Shown: positions 1-8,240, numbered from the stretch's first letter. The stretch is DNA of 36,587 bases from Nitrospirota bacterium (GCA_016217695.1 JACRHE010000062.1:1-36587), one strand, 5' to 3'. Numbers and translations: made by a program. Notes: a model not told the origin generated them from the letters alone.

Positions 1-438
1 AGAAAAGATAATGGCCAACAAAATGCAGGAATCGAGCCACGCTACAGGTGGAGGGTTAAGCATTGGAAAAATATAACCTAAGGATTCATCACTTGCCATA
101 TACTTTCGGGTAATGAGCTGATGAATGCACATCGCCTGAACAGTAAATAGCAAAAAGCTGTGAGTATACAAATTGTACTTGGCCTGAAGAGCGTACTGTT
201 TCAATATAACAACGATCCCAACCCCTTTGAAAAACACGACTTTCGGCAATGATACCGTAGGAGTCACCGGGAAGGAATTAAATATCTCATTTTCTTTGCC
301 TTCCTTGAGAATGATTGCCATTAGGAAAAAAATCCCCCATAGGGCAGCAGTCACGATGGCTAAGATGCTTATTATTTCCTGGCGAGAGCTAAAGTGAAAT
401 AGGGAAATGCATTGATAACAGCTGGCCAAAAACGTCAT
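1..438 (-). CDS. Membrane protein of unknown function (3' end outside window)
   Basis: An uninterrupted frame of 146 codons starts at an ATG at 438 and runs off the left edge with no stop. The ATG shares its A with the TGA stop of the upstream gene (TGATG), so translation is probably coupled. The protein has a clear transmembrane segment at about residues 22-44. A further hydrophobic stretch lies near residues 68-80 and another begins near residue 134. The stretch between has no motif I recognise. The pairing with another membrane-anchored protein on mobile-element cargo suggests that the two act together, but nothing in the sequence gives a function. Confidence 0.6.
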   Translation of the reverse strand, partial: MTFLASCYQCISLFHFSSRQEIISILAIVTAALWGIFFLMAIILKEGKENEIFNSFPVTPTVSLPKVVFFKGVGIVVILKQYALQAKYNLYTHSFLLFTVQAMCIHQLITRKYMASDESLGYIFPMLNPPPVAWLDSCILLAIIFS

Positions 439-1058
439 CATGCCTGGAAGACGCAGTTCACCTCGGACATACTGCCCGGCAGTTTATCCCGGCTATCTAT
501 CTTCTGAGCTTCCTTCACAAGCACATCAAATGTTTTTCGGAGTTCAAAGACGACTGAGGGATCTTCATATATGCTGTAGGGACGCACCGTCTGACCGTGT
601 TCGTGTTTATCCTCCAAATATGCATAATCGTCGTCACATATCCTGAAATGCTGCGGAGGCTCTGTCCTATAACAGTAAACTTCAAATCTATCCTTGTTAT
701 TAAAAACGGTGTCCCAAAAAGCCGTGCTCTTTTCCATGGAGTCGTGGCACGCAGTAGGCCCGATCAGCATTTTCACCTTGAGGGACTGCAGCTTCTTCTG
801 AACAGCCGGGTCGGCAAAGACATCATGCAAAACCTTGGGCGCCGTCATGCCACAAACTAATTCATATTCGCTCTTGGCCCTATCGATTTCACTCTTTATG
901 AAGTTGCGCGCTTTCTTGTTATCGTTGGTACCCCGACCGAAATCGGTCTTGGAGCGATATAGAAGATATGCCAAGGGCCACACAAAAGCGAAGAATAAAG
1001 TGACAAATACTACGATACCCGCTATCGCTTCCCAGCGGTTGATGCTTTCAGGCAACAT
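438..1058 (-). CDS. Membrane-anchored protein with a possible PLD-like soluble domain
   Basis: The protein has 206 aa, with one N-terminal transmembrane helix at about residues 12-34 and a soluble domain to the end. The soluble part has alternating hydrophobic strands and helices (YELVCGM, KVKMLIGP, RFEVYCYR). These are followed by an HF-I-DDDYAYLEDKHEH stretch and a C-terminal helix. This resembles the non-catalytic PLD-like folds that bind ligands, but no HxK...D motif is present, so the assignment is tentative. A GGGG ribosome-binding site lies 8 nt before the ATG. The stop overlaps the start of the next gene by one base. It is probably cargo of the element that split comM. Confidence 0.6.
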   Translation of the reverse strand: MLPESINRWEAIAGIVVFVTLFFAFVWPLAYLLYRSKTDFGRGTNDNKKARNFIKSEIDRAKSEYELVCGMTAPKVLHDVFADPAVQKKLQSLKVKMLIGPTACHDSMEKSTAFWDTVFNNKDRFEVYCYRTEPPQHFRICDDDYAYLEDKHEHGQTVRPYSIYEDPSVVFELRKTFDVLVKEAQKIDSRDKLPGSMSEVNCVFQA

Positions 1059-1348
1059 TGTTTGATCCCCTTATGTGCATTCCTTTCGTAAAATATACGG
1101 ATTCGCGTTTACCATGTCAAGCATTTTCTCTCGCTCTCGCAAGCAAGCCGCATGCCATTTAGACGCTTTCGATCTCAGCGCTCGCGATCCCCTTTTAATA
1201 TTTATCGTCAAATCCGAGCCGCTGCTTTAGGCGATTTGTCTATATGTCATGGCGATACGAGGATAACCGGGCAACTCAGCCTATCCTGAGCCATTCCTCA
1301 TTGAAAAAGTAATATATATACAAGACTGCAACTTAAGGAGGTCTCAGA

Positions 1349-1534
1349 ATGGCAAAGCCAATCGTTTCAATCAATGTTTTCAGTGGGACAACTCTTGAGG
1401 AGGCTGCCGAAAAAGCAACCCGGTTCTTTTCGGCAACCCCTCCCGACCAATTTAAAGGATTTCAAATAGTTAAAGAGGACAAGGAATATAAAATTCTCAC
1501 CTCTTCCTTTAATTGGAAGGACGCGGGAGATTAG
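1349..1534 (+). CDS. Small hypothetical protein, 61 aa
   Basis: A short frame with a strong Shine-Dalgarno sequence (AAGGAGG, about 8 nt before the ATG) starts at 1349. The predicted protein is soluble and mixed alpha/beta, with a helix around residues 15-28 (TTLEEAAEKATRFF) and strands on either side. I recognise no family. It converges on the next gene and the two coding ends overlap by four bases. The ribosome-binding site is the main reason to call it real. Confidence 0.5.
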   Translation: MAKPIVSINVFSGTTLEEAAEKATRFFSATPPDQFKGFQIVKEDKEYKILTSSFNWKDAGD

Positions 1535-1728
1535 AGATATTCTGATTCTTGATAAAATATTGCTAGTACCATATCAGGTCCTTGCATGTTGGGTGAAGAT
1601 ATTACAACTTCGGCAATTTCGATTGTTGGGTTTTGGCTGAGCCAAGAATTAATTCGTTCTTCCAGCTTCGGTATCTTATCTTCACTCTGTTCTTCGATAA
1701 ATAGCTTACATTGGTAGCCTTTCCGCAT
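1531..1728 (-). CDS. Small hypothetical protein, 65 aa
   Basis: An ATG at 1728 is preceded by AAGGAGA at good spacing. The protein is soluble with a ferredoxin-like pattern: a strand (YQCKLFIEE), a helix (IPKLEERINSWLSQN), then strands (IEIAEVVISS and MVLAIFYQ). This resembles small conserved proteins of unknown role scattered in environmental bacteria, but I cannot name a family. It is cargo of the element that interrupts comM. Its 3' end overlaps that of the convergent 61-aa gene by four bases. Confidence 0.55.
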   Translation of the reverse strand: MRKGYQCKLFIEEQSEDKIPKLEERINSWLSQNPTIEIAEVVISSPNMQGPDMVLAIFYQESEYL

Positions 1729-1890
1729 GGACTCTCCTTTCTGTGTTATTTAATAAATTCAGCTTCTCGCAGTTCTTGGCCCACACCCTGCTTCGTGCGC
1801 TTTTGACCCCGAGCTGAATATCATTTTTGTCTCCTACACTCTCAGGCTGCCCTGGACTAATGTGCAAAATGGATATCTATCCTCTCCTAT

Positions 1891-3582
1891 CTATCTTTCC
1901 TTGCGAAGTACGACACCTTCAATTCTTTTTAAAAGCCTTTGTCGCCACATTTGATAATGCTCATCCTCTTTATCCGTCGGATGTTTCTTGCGTAAAAAAG
2001 TGAGCCCCTGTTCTTGAAAGTATTTTTCGATCGCCTCAATTGCATCGCGCTTGACGAACATATCGAGGAACTGGAGGATCTCCTCCTGCGATATAGTGGC
2101 GCCATCGGGGTCTGTAAGAACATAGGTTGAAGTGGTCGAAAGCAGTCCGTTCTGGTTTATCTCAATGAGACATGTCGATCTCGACTTATAATTGAATCCG
2201 ACACGCAGGTATTTCCTTCTTATTTTATGCTCCTTGTCGGAAAACTCCCATAGGGATCCCTTCGCGCTCCTCCCAGAGCGTATGGGCATGGCAAGTGGAC
2301 CTACCATTTGAAAATCCTTGACATCCTCTTGTTTTGCGAGAGGATTGACCAAGTTCTGAAAGTCATCCAGGGAGAAACTCTCTTTGTGGCGTATCTCGGG
2401 TTCTAGGGGCTCAGCCGGCTTTATTTCGCCGTGTCTGACTTCTGGGTTTCCGTCTGCTTTAGATTCCTGTAAACTCAGATCGGCTTTCCCTTTACCAGTG
2501 GCCCCAGGAGGGACAGTTAAGCCTTCTTTACCAGTTTTTGTTTCATATTCTTTATCTATTATCATATTGTCTTTGTGGACATTCTTCGGAGGGGCTGAGT
2601 TCTTCACGTCGGCGTTTGTCAACTCGGAGGAGGGCACCCTAACGGTGACGATATTTGTTGTGCGTCGTGCCTTCGCTCTTCTTTTTACATCGACTGTTCT
2701 CGATTCCCCATGTATCCGCTCTATAGTAACTCTATCGAAATCGAAGGGGCTGTTTTCCTCAACAATTTCAAGAACCAGGATCTTCTCTTTGCCCAACTTC
2801 GGATAATAGCGGCAGACAGCCCGGACTACCATAGTAAGTTCCGTAGCGACGGGAAAGTCTGTGATGAGTGGAACGTTCGTATCGCTTCCGCGTTTCGGAT
2901 TGTGTTGGGTTTGCTGTCTCTGGCTATCCCGCAGTCTATTGACGATCGAATGCCATTGTCTATTAGCGTTTTTGTTCGTGGCAAACCTTATGATGTCCGC
3001 AGCATCGCGGTCGGCGGCGTTTGTCTTGAGGTGTATCTTGGCATGTCTGCTGATCGAGTTAACATGTAGGCTATTGGGCTCGTAAAGACCATTGAGGGAC
3101 TGAGCAAAAAGTTGACGGCACATCGAGGCAGAAGTGAAGTAATAGGTAGCGCCCAGAACAAAACATGGGAAAATGACTTCGTGAGTATCGTCTTCGATAA
3201 CGACGCAGTATTGGGACTTGCTGTAGATGACTCTGTCATGGCGAAGATCGTATAGATCGTCCGAGAATGCCTCTCCTGCGGTCTTGACAAACTTTCTTAC
3301 AGGCGATTTTGTCGAGATCCTGACCAGCTCTCCCTCCTCGGCAGGATTTTGGAGACGCTGGCCGTTTATATAGAAGGCCCCTGGAGCATATACGAATAGC
3401 TGTTCCGGGGCGATCTTGGTAGTCAGGTACTTGCCGTTCGCCTCTATATGCTTAAAAAGAACCCTGAACTGATGATCCAATGTGTCTAAATTTTGCACCC
3501 ACACCAGCCGAAAGATCTTGTCCTTGTTTTCTCCTTCCTGCATTTCTTCAATAACTAATGACGAAAGGTCGCTCTCGATCAA
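1891..3582 (-). CDS. TnsE-like transposition targeting protein
   Basis: The protein has 563 aa, close to Tn7 TnsE (about 538 aa). Seen: an N-terminal beta-rich region; a segment with FPCFVLG...YYFTSASMCRQLF at about residues 140-160; a strand-rich block (ELTMVVRAVCRYYP, EKILVLEIVEE); a charged linker at about 320-430; and a C-terminal domain (residues 435-560) ending in a KHP motif (H534-P535) followed by W546 and R547. The order of these blocks, including the final HP...W..R signature, matches what I remember of TnsE. In Tn7, TnsE binds 3' recessed ends and the sliding clamp to direct transposition to replicating DNA. The start is TTG with a GAGGG site upstream; an ATG at 3543 is the alternative. 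It is the first gene inside the element end and is transcribed away from it. Confidence 0.5.
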   Translation of the reverse strand: MIESDLSSLVIEEMQEGENKDKIFRLVWVQNLDTLDHQFRVLFKHIEANGKYLTTKIAPEQLFVYAPGAFYINGQRLQNPAEEGELVRISTKSPVRKFVKTAGEAFSDDLYDLRHDRVIYSKSQYCVVIEDDTHEVIFPCFVLGATYYFTSASMCRQLFAQSLNGLYEPNSLHVNSISRHAKIHLKTNAADRDAADIIRFATNKNANRQWHSIVNRLRDSQRQQTQHNPKRGSDTNVPLITDFPVATELTMVVRAVCRYYPKLGKEKILVLEIVEENSPFDFDRVTIERIHGESRTVDVKRRAKARRTTNIVTVRVPSSELTNADVKNSAPPKNVHKDNMIIDKEYETKTGKEGLTVPPGATGKGKADLSLQESKADGNPEVRHGEIKPAEPLEPEIRHKESFSLDDFQNLVNPLAKQEDVKDFQMVGPLAMPIRSGRSAKGSLWEFSDKEHKIRRKYLRVGFNYKSRSTCLIEINQNGLLSTTSTYVLTDPDGATISQEEILQFLDMFVKRDAIEAIEKYFQEQGLTFLRKKHPTDKEDEHYQMWRQRLLKRIEGVVLRKER

Positions 3583-3642
3583 CGTTTTCTATCCCTCTGA
3601 TAAATAAGCATTATTAGGCATTTCATTCGCGGCGGGGGTATA

Positions 3643-4590
3643 TCATCGTAATGGTTCGAAAGGGAAGGTTATAGGGTCTTCAGTTGGATTATATTGGTTA
3701 CAGTTGGAATATCTTTGAAATCTTACACCGCCTCCGATGAGCGCAACATCCGATATAGTATGATGGGGAGCGCGAAAAGGCCTCGTTGCCAAAAGAGGCT
3801 GGGCATCCTTGAGCAGCCCCGCTATGCTGTGGATCCTGGTTGTCTCCATCGCCTCATCAAAGGTCATATTGGGAAGGATCGAGGCAACGCGTTTTGCAAG
3901 CATCGTCTTTCCCGACCCAGGAGGCCCTACCATCAGGACGTTATGCCCTCCGGCTGCAGCAACCTCAAGCGCCCGCTTCGCATGCTCCTGACCTTTCACC
4001 TCTGAAAAATCATCCTCATAGACCGAATATGCCCTCATCGTCCCGGCTATATCGACAGTCACATGTGGAACCCCTTTTCCGTCCTTCAGAAAATCCACCA
4101 CTTCAGGAAGGCTCTTCATGCCAAAGACCTTTACCCCCCTGACCACAGCTGCCTCAGGCGCATTCTCGACAGGCAGGATGATCCCCTTCAGGCCTGAGTC
4201 CCTTACCATAATCGCCATCGAAAGGGCTCCCCTTACCGGTTTAATCCTGCCGTCGAGGGAGAGCTCGCCGGTAAAGAGATACCCGCTTAAGGCCTCGGGT
4301 TCAAGCAGTCCTTCAGAGGCGATGATACCCACAGCGACCGGCAGGTCAAAGGCTGAACCCTCTTTCTTGAGGTCAGCAGGCGCTAAATTTACGGTAATCT
4401 GCTTTAACGGAAAATTAAATCCGATGTTCTTGAGGGATGCTCTGACCCTGTCACGACTCTCCTTGACTGCTGCGTCGGGAAGTCCGACCATCGAAAAATG
4501 GGGAAGTCCCCGGTTGGATATATCGACCTCTACCTCTACGCTGAATGCCTCGATCCCAACTACACTTGCGCTTAATACCTTTGAAAGCAT
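3643..4590 (-). pseudogene. comM: comM (Mg-chelatase-like AAA+ ATPase), 3' half displaced
   Basis: ComM/YifB is a hexameric AAA+ helicase that promotes branch migration during natural transformation; the intact protein is about 500 aa. Here residues 1-288 match the family: the N-terminal Lon-protease-like domain (residues 1-170, with FSMVGLPDAAVKESRDRVRAS), Walker A GPPGSGKT at 222-229, and RPFRAPHHTISDVALIGGG ending at 288. The remaining 27 codons are encoded by the inserted element and have no relation to comM. The Walker B, sensor and C-terminal domains are missing, so the product cannot be a working ATPase. It diverges from the lipoprotein gene at 4708. The cut falls at a known insertion hotspot. 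Confidence 0.9.
3681..3727. repeat. Element terminus with two 20-bp-spaced direct repeats
   Basis: On the plus strand CAGTTGGATTATAT begins at 3681 and CAGTTGGAATATCT at 3701. These are the same motif in the same orientation, exactly 20 bp apart. The outer copy ends about 14 bp from the comM junction. The terminal bases, read inward, are TGTAAGATTTC. Short direct repeats of about 20-22 bp beside a TGT terminus are how TnsB-family transposases mark their ends. The 3583-3680 interval contains no further clear copy. Confidence 0.55.
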
Positions 4591-4707
4591 GGAAACGACC
4601 CCCCGATCCGTATTTTTTTAAGAATAGCATTACGATTAAGGGAAGGCAAGCTGATTTTATTGGATAATATTGCAAAAAAAGTGACTTACGTTTTATTATT
4701 AGCGACC

Positions 4708-5157
4708 ATGAAGATAGATATCAGAAACGGCTTCATAAGAAACGCTGTCCTGCTCCTTGTAATCGGCATCGGCCTTCTTGCCTGCGGCAAAAAAGAGGTA
4801 AAACAGGTTTCGCCGGAATCAAAGACAACAACAGAGGCCTTTGCCCTCTCAGAGACCTTACGTATTTCCTTTATCAAGAACGACCGGGCAGCTCTTCAGA
4901 AAAACTCAACAGAAGACGGATTAAGAAATCTCTCAGCCAACAAAAAACCCTTTGATGCAGTAGAGCTTTCCTTTACGCCAAGATGGGTGGAACTGGAAGG
5001 CAATCAGATCCTCGTTAATATCACCTGGAAGAGCGTCTGGACCGCTGCCGGAAAGAACTTCTCTGACCGGGGAATGGCGGTCTTTGTCATGGAAGGAAGG
5101 CCTCTCAAACTCTCAAAGATACTCAGGTCAAACCCCTTTATCTTCCCGGAACAGTAA
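4708..5157 (+). CDS. Small lipoprotein of unknown function
   Basis: From the ATG at 4708 the product has 149 aa, with a basic N-terminus, a hydrophobic segment (AVLLLVIGIGLLAC) and a lipobox cysteine at residue 26 followed by GKKE. This indicates export and lipid anchoring. The mature part is about 120 aa with a helix (FALSETLRISFIKNDRAAL) and beta strands ending in a FPEQ tail. It fits a small periplasmic domain of NTF2-like size, but no family is recognised. An upstream in-frame TTG at 4660 would add 16 residues before the signal peptide and is less likely. It lies divergent from comM and convergent with the FmdB-type gene. Confidence 0.7.
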   Translation: MKIDIRNGFIRNAVLLLVIGIGLLACGKKEVKQVSPESKTTTEAFALSETLRISFIKNDRAALQKNSTEDGLRNLSANKKPFDAVELSFTPRWVELEGNQILVNITWKSVWTAAGKNFSDRGMAVFVMEGRPLKLSKILRSNPFIFPEQ

Positions 5158-5168
5158 GCAGGCTGCCT

Positions 5169-5381
5169 CTACCTGCAGGAGGTGCAGCTGCCCTTGCTGC
5201 AGGATGCGCAGCCTGGTGACGACCCTGCATAAGGCTTGTCAACCCCGCTCATCCCGAATGTGGACATCTTCTTTTTTACATCCACTGAGGAGCACTTGGG
5301 GCAGTCGACTTCCTTGTTTCCGAAGACCAGTTTCTCGAACTCTTCCCCGCACTGATTGCATCTGTATTCGTATATAGGCAT
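5169..5381 (-). CDS. FmdB-family zinc ribbon protein
   Basis: The product has 70 aa from the ATG at 5381, which has an AGGTGA site just upstream. The N-terminal [16 protein letters not shown] is diagnostic of the FmdB/CxxC_CXXC_SSSS putative regulatory family. Zinc-ligand pairs are C8/C11 and C27/C30. The C-terminal tail is rich in Gly, Ser and Cys ([12 protein letters not shown]), as in many members. It is the last gene of the leftward string and starts 16 bp after the transaldolase stop. Its role is unknown beyond a likely metal-binding or regulatory function. Confidence 0.85.
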   Translation of the reverse strand: MPIYEYRCNQCGEEFEKLVFGNKEVDCPKCSSVDVKKKMSTFGMSGVDKPYAGSSPGCASCSKGSCTSCR

Positions 5382-5397
5382 ATCTTCACCTAACGAA

Positions 5398-6048
5398 CTA
5401 TTTCTTCTTAGGCACCTTCTCCCAGTCCTTAAGAAACTTGGCAAGTCCTATATCGGTAAGTGGATGCCTGATCAGCTGTGTTATCACCGAATAGGGTATT
5501 GTGGCTATATGAGCTCCCATCCTCGCCGCTGCAACAACATGCAGAGGGTTCCTTACGCTCGCGACTATTATCTCTGTCTCGAAAAGGTAATTCTCATAAA
5601 TGTCCACTATCTCGCTGACGATGCCCATGCCGTCGTGGCTGATGTCATCGAGACGGCCGACAAAAGGGCTCACATATGTGGCCCCTGCCTTGGCAGCCAG
5701 AAGGGCCTGCGTTGATGAGAAGACGAGTGTCACATTCGTTCGGATCTTCATAGCCGACAATTTCTTTACCGCCTTCAATCCCTCTTCGATCATGGGGATC
5801 TTGATAACGATATTCTTATGGATCTTTGCCAGGGACTTGGCCTCCTTTATCATCTCATCAGCCGTAATCCCGACAACCTCTGCACTGACAGGACCGTTGA
5901 CGATGCTGCAGATAGTCCTGAGAACATGCACCGGGTCCTTGCCTTCCTTTGCCATCAGCGACGGGTTTGTTGTTACGCCGTCAATGACTCCCAATTCACT
6001 GGCTTTTCTGATCTCTTCGATGTTTGCCGTGTCGATAAAGAATTTCAT
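5398..6048 (-). CDS. tal: Short transaldolase / fructose-6-phosphate aldolase family
   Basis: The product is 216 aa, the usual length of the short TalC/FSA class I aldolases. It begins [20 protein letters not shown] and carries GVTTNPSL at residues 24-31. The Schiff-base lysine is K83 in VIKIP, and SPFVGRLDD follows further on. The enzyme transfers a dihydroxyacetone unit between sugar phosphates (sedoheptulose-7-P with glyceraldehyde-3-P) in the non-oxidative pentose phosphate pathway. Members split between transaldolase and F6P aldolase activity, and sequence alone does not settle which. It lies 45 bp after glcF-like and 16 bp before the FmdB gene, consistent with one transcript. Confidence 0.9.
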   Translation of the reverse strand: MKFFIDTANIEEIRKASELGVIDGVTTNPSLMAKEGKDPVHVLRTICSIVNGPVSAEVVGITADEMIKEAKSLAKIHKNIVIKIPMIEEGLKAVKKLSAMKIRTNVTLVFSSTQALLAAKAGATYVSPFVGRLDDISHDGMGIVSEIVDIYENYLFETEIIVASVRNPLHVVAAARMGAHIATIPYSVITQLIRHPLTDIGLAKFLKDWEKVPKKK

Positions 6049-6093
6049 AGATACCCCTCTGGAGATATTTTTTTGTTTATTATAACGGAAACA

Positions 6094-7329
6094 TCAGGGT
6101 TTTTCTCCAACCCGTTCCATCTGCGCCTTCAGTACGCTTTTTTTATCGGCCTGCCTGTAACAGTATGCCTCTTCAAGAATCTCTACCAGGTGCAGGACAG
6201 GCCTGTCAGTGACGGTCTGACTCAACTGCAAAATACATCCCGGACAGGAGGTAATGACCGTATCAGCCCTCGAATCGATTATGTTTTTTGTCTGCCTTTG
6301 CAAAAGGCTTCTGGATCTGTCCCTGTAGTAAAAGCAGTAGAGCCCTGCAAAACCGCAGCAGCCGGAATCCCGGGACTCAATGAGCTCAATGCCTGCCTTC
6401 TGTATCAGCTCTCTGGGCTCTTCCTGCATACCAAGGCTGTAACGCAGATGACAGGGGTCGTGGAAAAATGCGGTCTTGCCTATCCCCCCGGTTATCTCAA
6501 CCTTGTCCCTGAAGAATGCGGATATATCCATCGCCTTCTCAAGCCCCTTTCCGATCATCTTCGGATAATCAAACTTCAGATTCATTGTGCAGGTGGGACA
6601 GAGGCTCAGGATCGCCTCAACCTTGAGCCTGCTGAATACCTGATAATTCTTCTTCGCCTGCAGCACGGCCTCATCTTCAAGCCCAAGGCTCCTAAGCAGA
6701 GCTCCGCAGCAGACCTCACCTTTGGGGAGCACAACCTCATATCCCAGCTGCTGAAGAAGATTGATGAGGGACTCACCGAGGCTCGGGAAGATATAGTTGA
6801 CACTGCATCCGGTAAAGACAGCGACCCGTCCCCTCTTCTTCTGCACCTTGAAGACCTGCTCCAGTCTTCTCAGCGGAATCTCGGGAAGTGCGTGACTGAA
6901 GGGAATTATCCCCAGCTTCGCCAATGCAGGGACCAGGAAGTGCTGGCTCATTCGGGCGAGGGAAAAGGCCAGGTCCGGCCATTTCATGGATAACCTGAGA
7001 AATGCCCGCATAAACCCTCTCTTTTTATCGGTCTTTTCAAGCAGGGCCCTGCCGTAATATATTGCCGCCGGGATGTCTACGCCAAGAGGGCATTTACCTG
7101 TGCAGGCCCCGCAGAGCAGACAGCTGAATATGCGCTCATTCAGGAGCCTCGAAGGCTGTATTTTGCCTGTGAGCAGTCCCCTGAGAAGCATCAGCCTCCC
7201 CCTCGCTCCCAGCGGCTCCAGAGGATCGTCGGCGCTGGTCGGGCAGAGGACCCTGCAGCTTCCGCAGCGGACACATTTTGAGATATCCTTCAGGATGTTT
7301 GCAGGTTCTTTTGATCGGGTGCTATTCAT
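6094..7329 (-). CDS. glcF: GlcF-like Fe-S subunit of a 2-hydroxyacid (glycolate/lactate) dehydrogenase
   Basis: The product has 411 aa. The N-terminus has two ferredoxin-type cysteine sets (CVRCGSCRVLCP and CLLCGACTGKCP) that bind two [4Fe-4S] clusters. Two cysteine-rich CCG domains follow: one with GEVCCGALL and LCPTC, and one with DPCHLRYSLG, DSGCCGFAGLY and CPGC. This is the layout of GlcF, which passes electrons from a flavin subunit (GlcD) that oxidises glycolate or D-lactate. No GlcD gene lies in this window, so the partner and substrate are unknown. It sits 56 bp downstream of larE; the lactate-related neighbour makes a D-lactate role possible, though this is inference. Heterodisulfide-reductase-like proteins share the CCG domains. 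Confidence 0.8.
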   Translation of the reverse strand: MNSTRSKEPANILKDISKCVRCGSCRVLCPTSADDPLEPLGARGRLMLLRGLLTGKIQPSRLLNERIFSCLLCGACTGKCPLGVDIPAAIYYGRALLEKTDKKRGFMRAFLRLSMKWPDLAFSLARMSQHFLVPALAKLGIIPFSHALPEIPLRRLEQVFKVQKKRGRVAVFTGCSVNYIFPSLGESLINLLQQLGYEVVLPKGEVCCGALLRSLGLEDEAVLQAKKNYQVFSRLKVEAILSLCPTCTMNLKFDYPKMIGKGLEKAMDISAFFRDKVEITGGIGKTAFFHDPCHLRYSLGMQEEPRELIQKAGIELIESRDSGCCGFAGLYCFYYRDRSRSLLQRQTKNIIDSRADTVITSCPGCILQLSQTVTDRPVLHLVEILEEAYCYRQADKKSVLKAQMERVGEKP

Positions 7330-7385
7330 GATCTCAGATTAACGGGTCATCAGATTATATAAGCGCATGCATGCTTCAGAAACCG

Positions 7386-8240
7386 TCAGCCGAGGGTGAT
7401 GCCGTTTGTTTCAGGAGCATTCTCAAGCACCCTGTTCATGCTCCCGCTTCTATATCCCTCAAGGTCAAGGGATACAAATTTATAACCCAGAGATTTCAGT
7501 GTTTCGACAACGAGCCTTCTTTTTCCCTGATCCAGGAAGATATACATGTCTTCCTCCCTCACCTCGATCCTGGCGGTCTCCCCGTAGTCCCTGACCCTCA
7601 CGTCAGACAGGCCGCAGGAGCGAAGATAGTCTTCTGCGTCCCTGACCCGCTGAAGGGCGGCTGCGGTTATTTTAAGGCCATAGGGAAACCTCGATGAAAG
7701 ACAGGGGGATGAAGGCTTATTCCATGATGAAAGGCCGAGCTCCCTTGAGAAATGCCTGACCTCTTCTTTCGAAATCCCGCATTCGACCAGCGGGCTCCTG
7801 ATCCCATGCGCCTCAGCCGCCTTCCTGCCGGGCCGGTAATCGTGCAGATCGTCTTTATTGCTTCCGTCAAATATGCGGCAGAACCCTTTTTCTTCTGCTA
7901 TAGTCCTTATTTTCCGGAAAAGTTCATCCTTGCAAAAAAAACATCTGTCAGGGGGGTTGCTCGCAAAGGCCTCGTTTCTGAGTTCCTCAGTCTGAATTAT
8001 AAGGTGCTCAACGCCGATATCCCGCGCAAAGGCGTCGGCGTCCAGCCTGTCTCTTTCAGGCATCGTCTCCGAGACGGCCGTTACAGCAAGGACCTTCATG
8101 CCCGACATCTTCATGGCCTTCAGGAGAAACGTGCTGTCAACGCCACCGGAAAAGGCGATTATCGCGCCTTCAGAATCCTTAAGAAGAGAGAGCAGTCTGG
8201 AGAATTTCTGTCCGGCAGGAGAGACGCGTCCCCCGTTCAC
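7386..8240 (-). CDS. larE: LarE-type ATP-dependent sacrificial sulfur transferase
   Basis: The product has 284 aa (LarE is usually about 270-280). The N-terminus has the PP-loop SGGVDS at residues 31-36, which adenylates the substrate. Further on are RCFFCKDELF, the FDGSNKDDLHDYRPG motif and PCLSSRFPYG, whose cysteine is at the sulfur-donor position. LarE adds sulfur to the pyridinium dithio carboxylate precursor of the nickel-pincer cofactor of lactate racemase. LarA, LarB and LarC are not in the window. The GTG start overlaps the RNase G stop by 4 bp (GTGA), so the two are translationally coupled. The family is clear; the physiological target here is not. Confidence 0.9.
   Translation of the reverse strand: MNGGRVSPAGQKFSRLLSLLKDSEGAIIAFSGGVDSTFLLKAMKMSGMKVLAVTAVSETMPERDRLDADAFARDIGVEHLIIQTEELRNEAFASNPPDRCFFCKDELFRKIRTIAEEKGFCRIFDGSNKDDLHDYRPGRKAAEAHGIRSPLVECGISKEEVRHFSRELGLSSWNKPSSPCLSSRFPYGLKITAAALQRVRDAEDYLRSCGLSDVRVRDYGETARIEVREEDMYIFLDQGKRRLVVETLKSLGYKFVSLDLEGYRSGSMNRVLENAPETNGITLG

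Larger units (their letters stand above)
1..3727. mobile_element. End of a Tn7/Tn6022-like element inserted in comM (partial)
   Basis: The interval runs from the left window edge to the point where comM is cut. The boundary is placed at 3727 because the comM protein matches its family through residues 286-288 (GGG) and then becomes unrelated. Read inward on the minus strand, the terminus begins TGTAAGATTTC, with the TGT typical of Tn7-family ends. Two direct repeats spaced 20 bp lie just inside, and the first gene resembles TnsE. Known: AbaR/Tn6022-type elements insert in comM at this glycine-codon stretch with a 5-bp duplication. ACCGC is the duplication I recall, and ACCGC is present at 3727-3731. 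Inference: the element extends left of the window, with its other end followed by the 3' half of comM. No TnsA, TnsB or TnsC gene is visible here. Confidence 0.7.

Noticed and set aside
1754-1820. Possible hairpin between AATTCAGCT and AGCTGAATAT
   Set aside because: The arms are short with a loop of about 50 bases and no T-run, so this is not convincing as a terminator or RNA.
4660-4707. TTG start giving a longer lipoprotein
   Set aside because: The extension precedes a complete basic-hydrophobic-lipobox signal peptide that begins at the ATG at 4708.
5818-6993. A 391-codon plus-strand open frame opposite glcF and the transaldolase
   Set aside because: It lies fully antisense to two well-supported genes, has no ribosome-binding site and its protein resembles no family; long antisense frames are expected in this codon usage.
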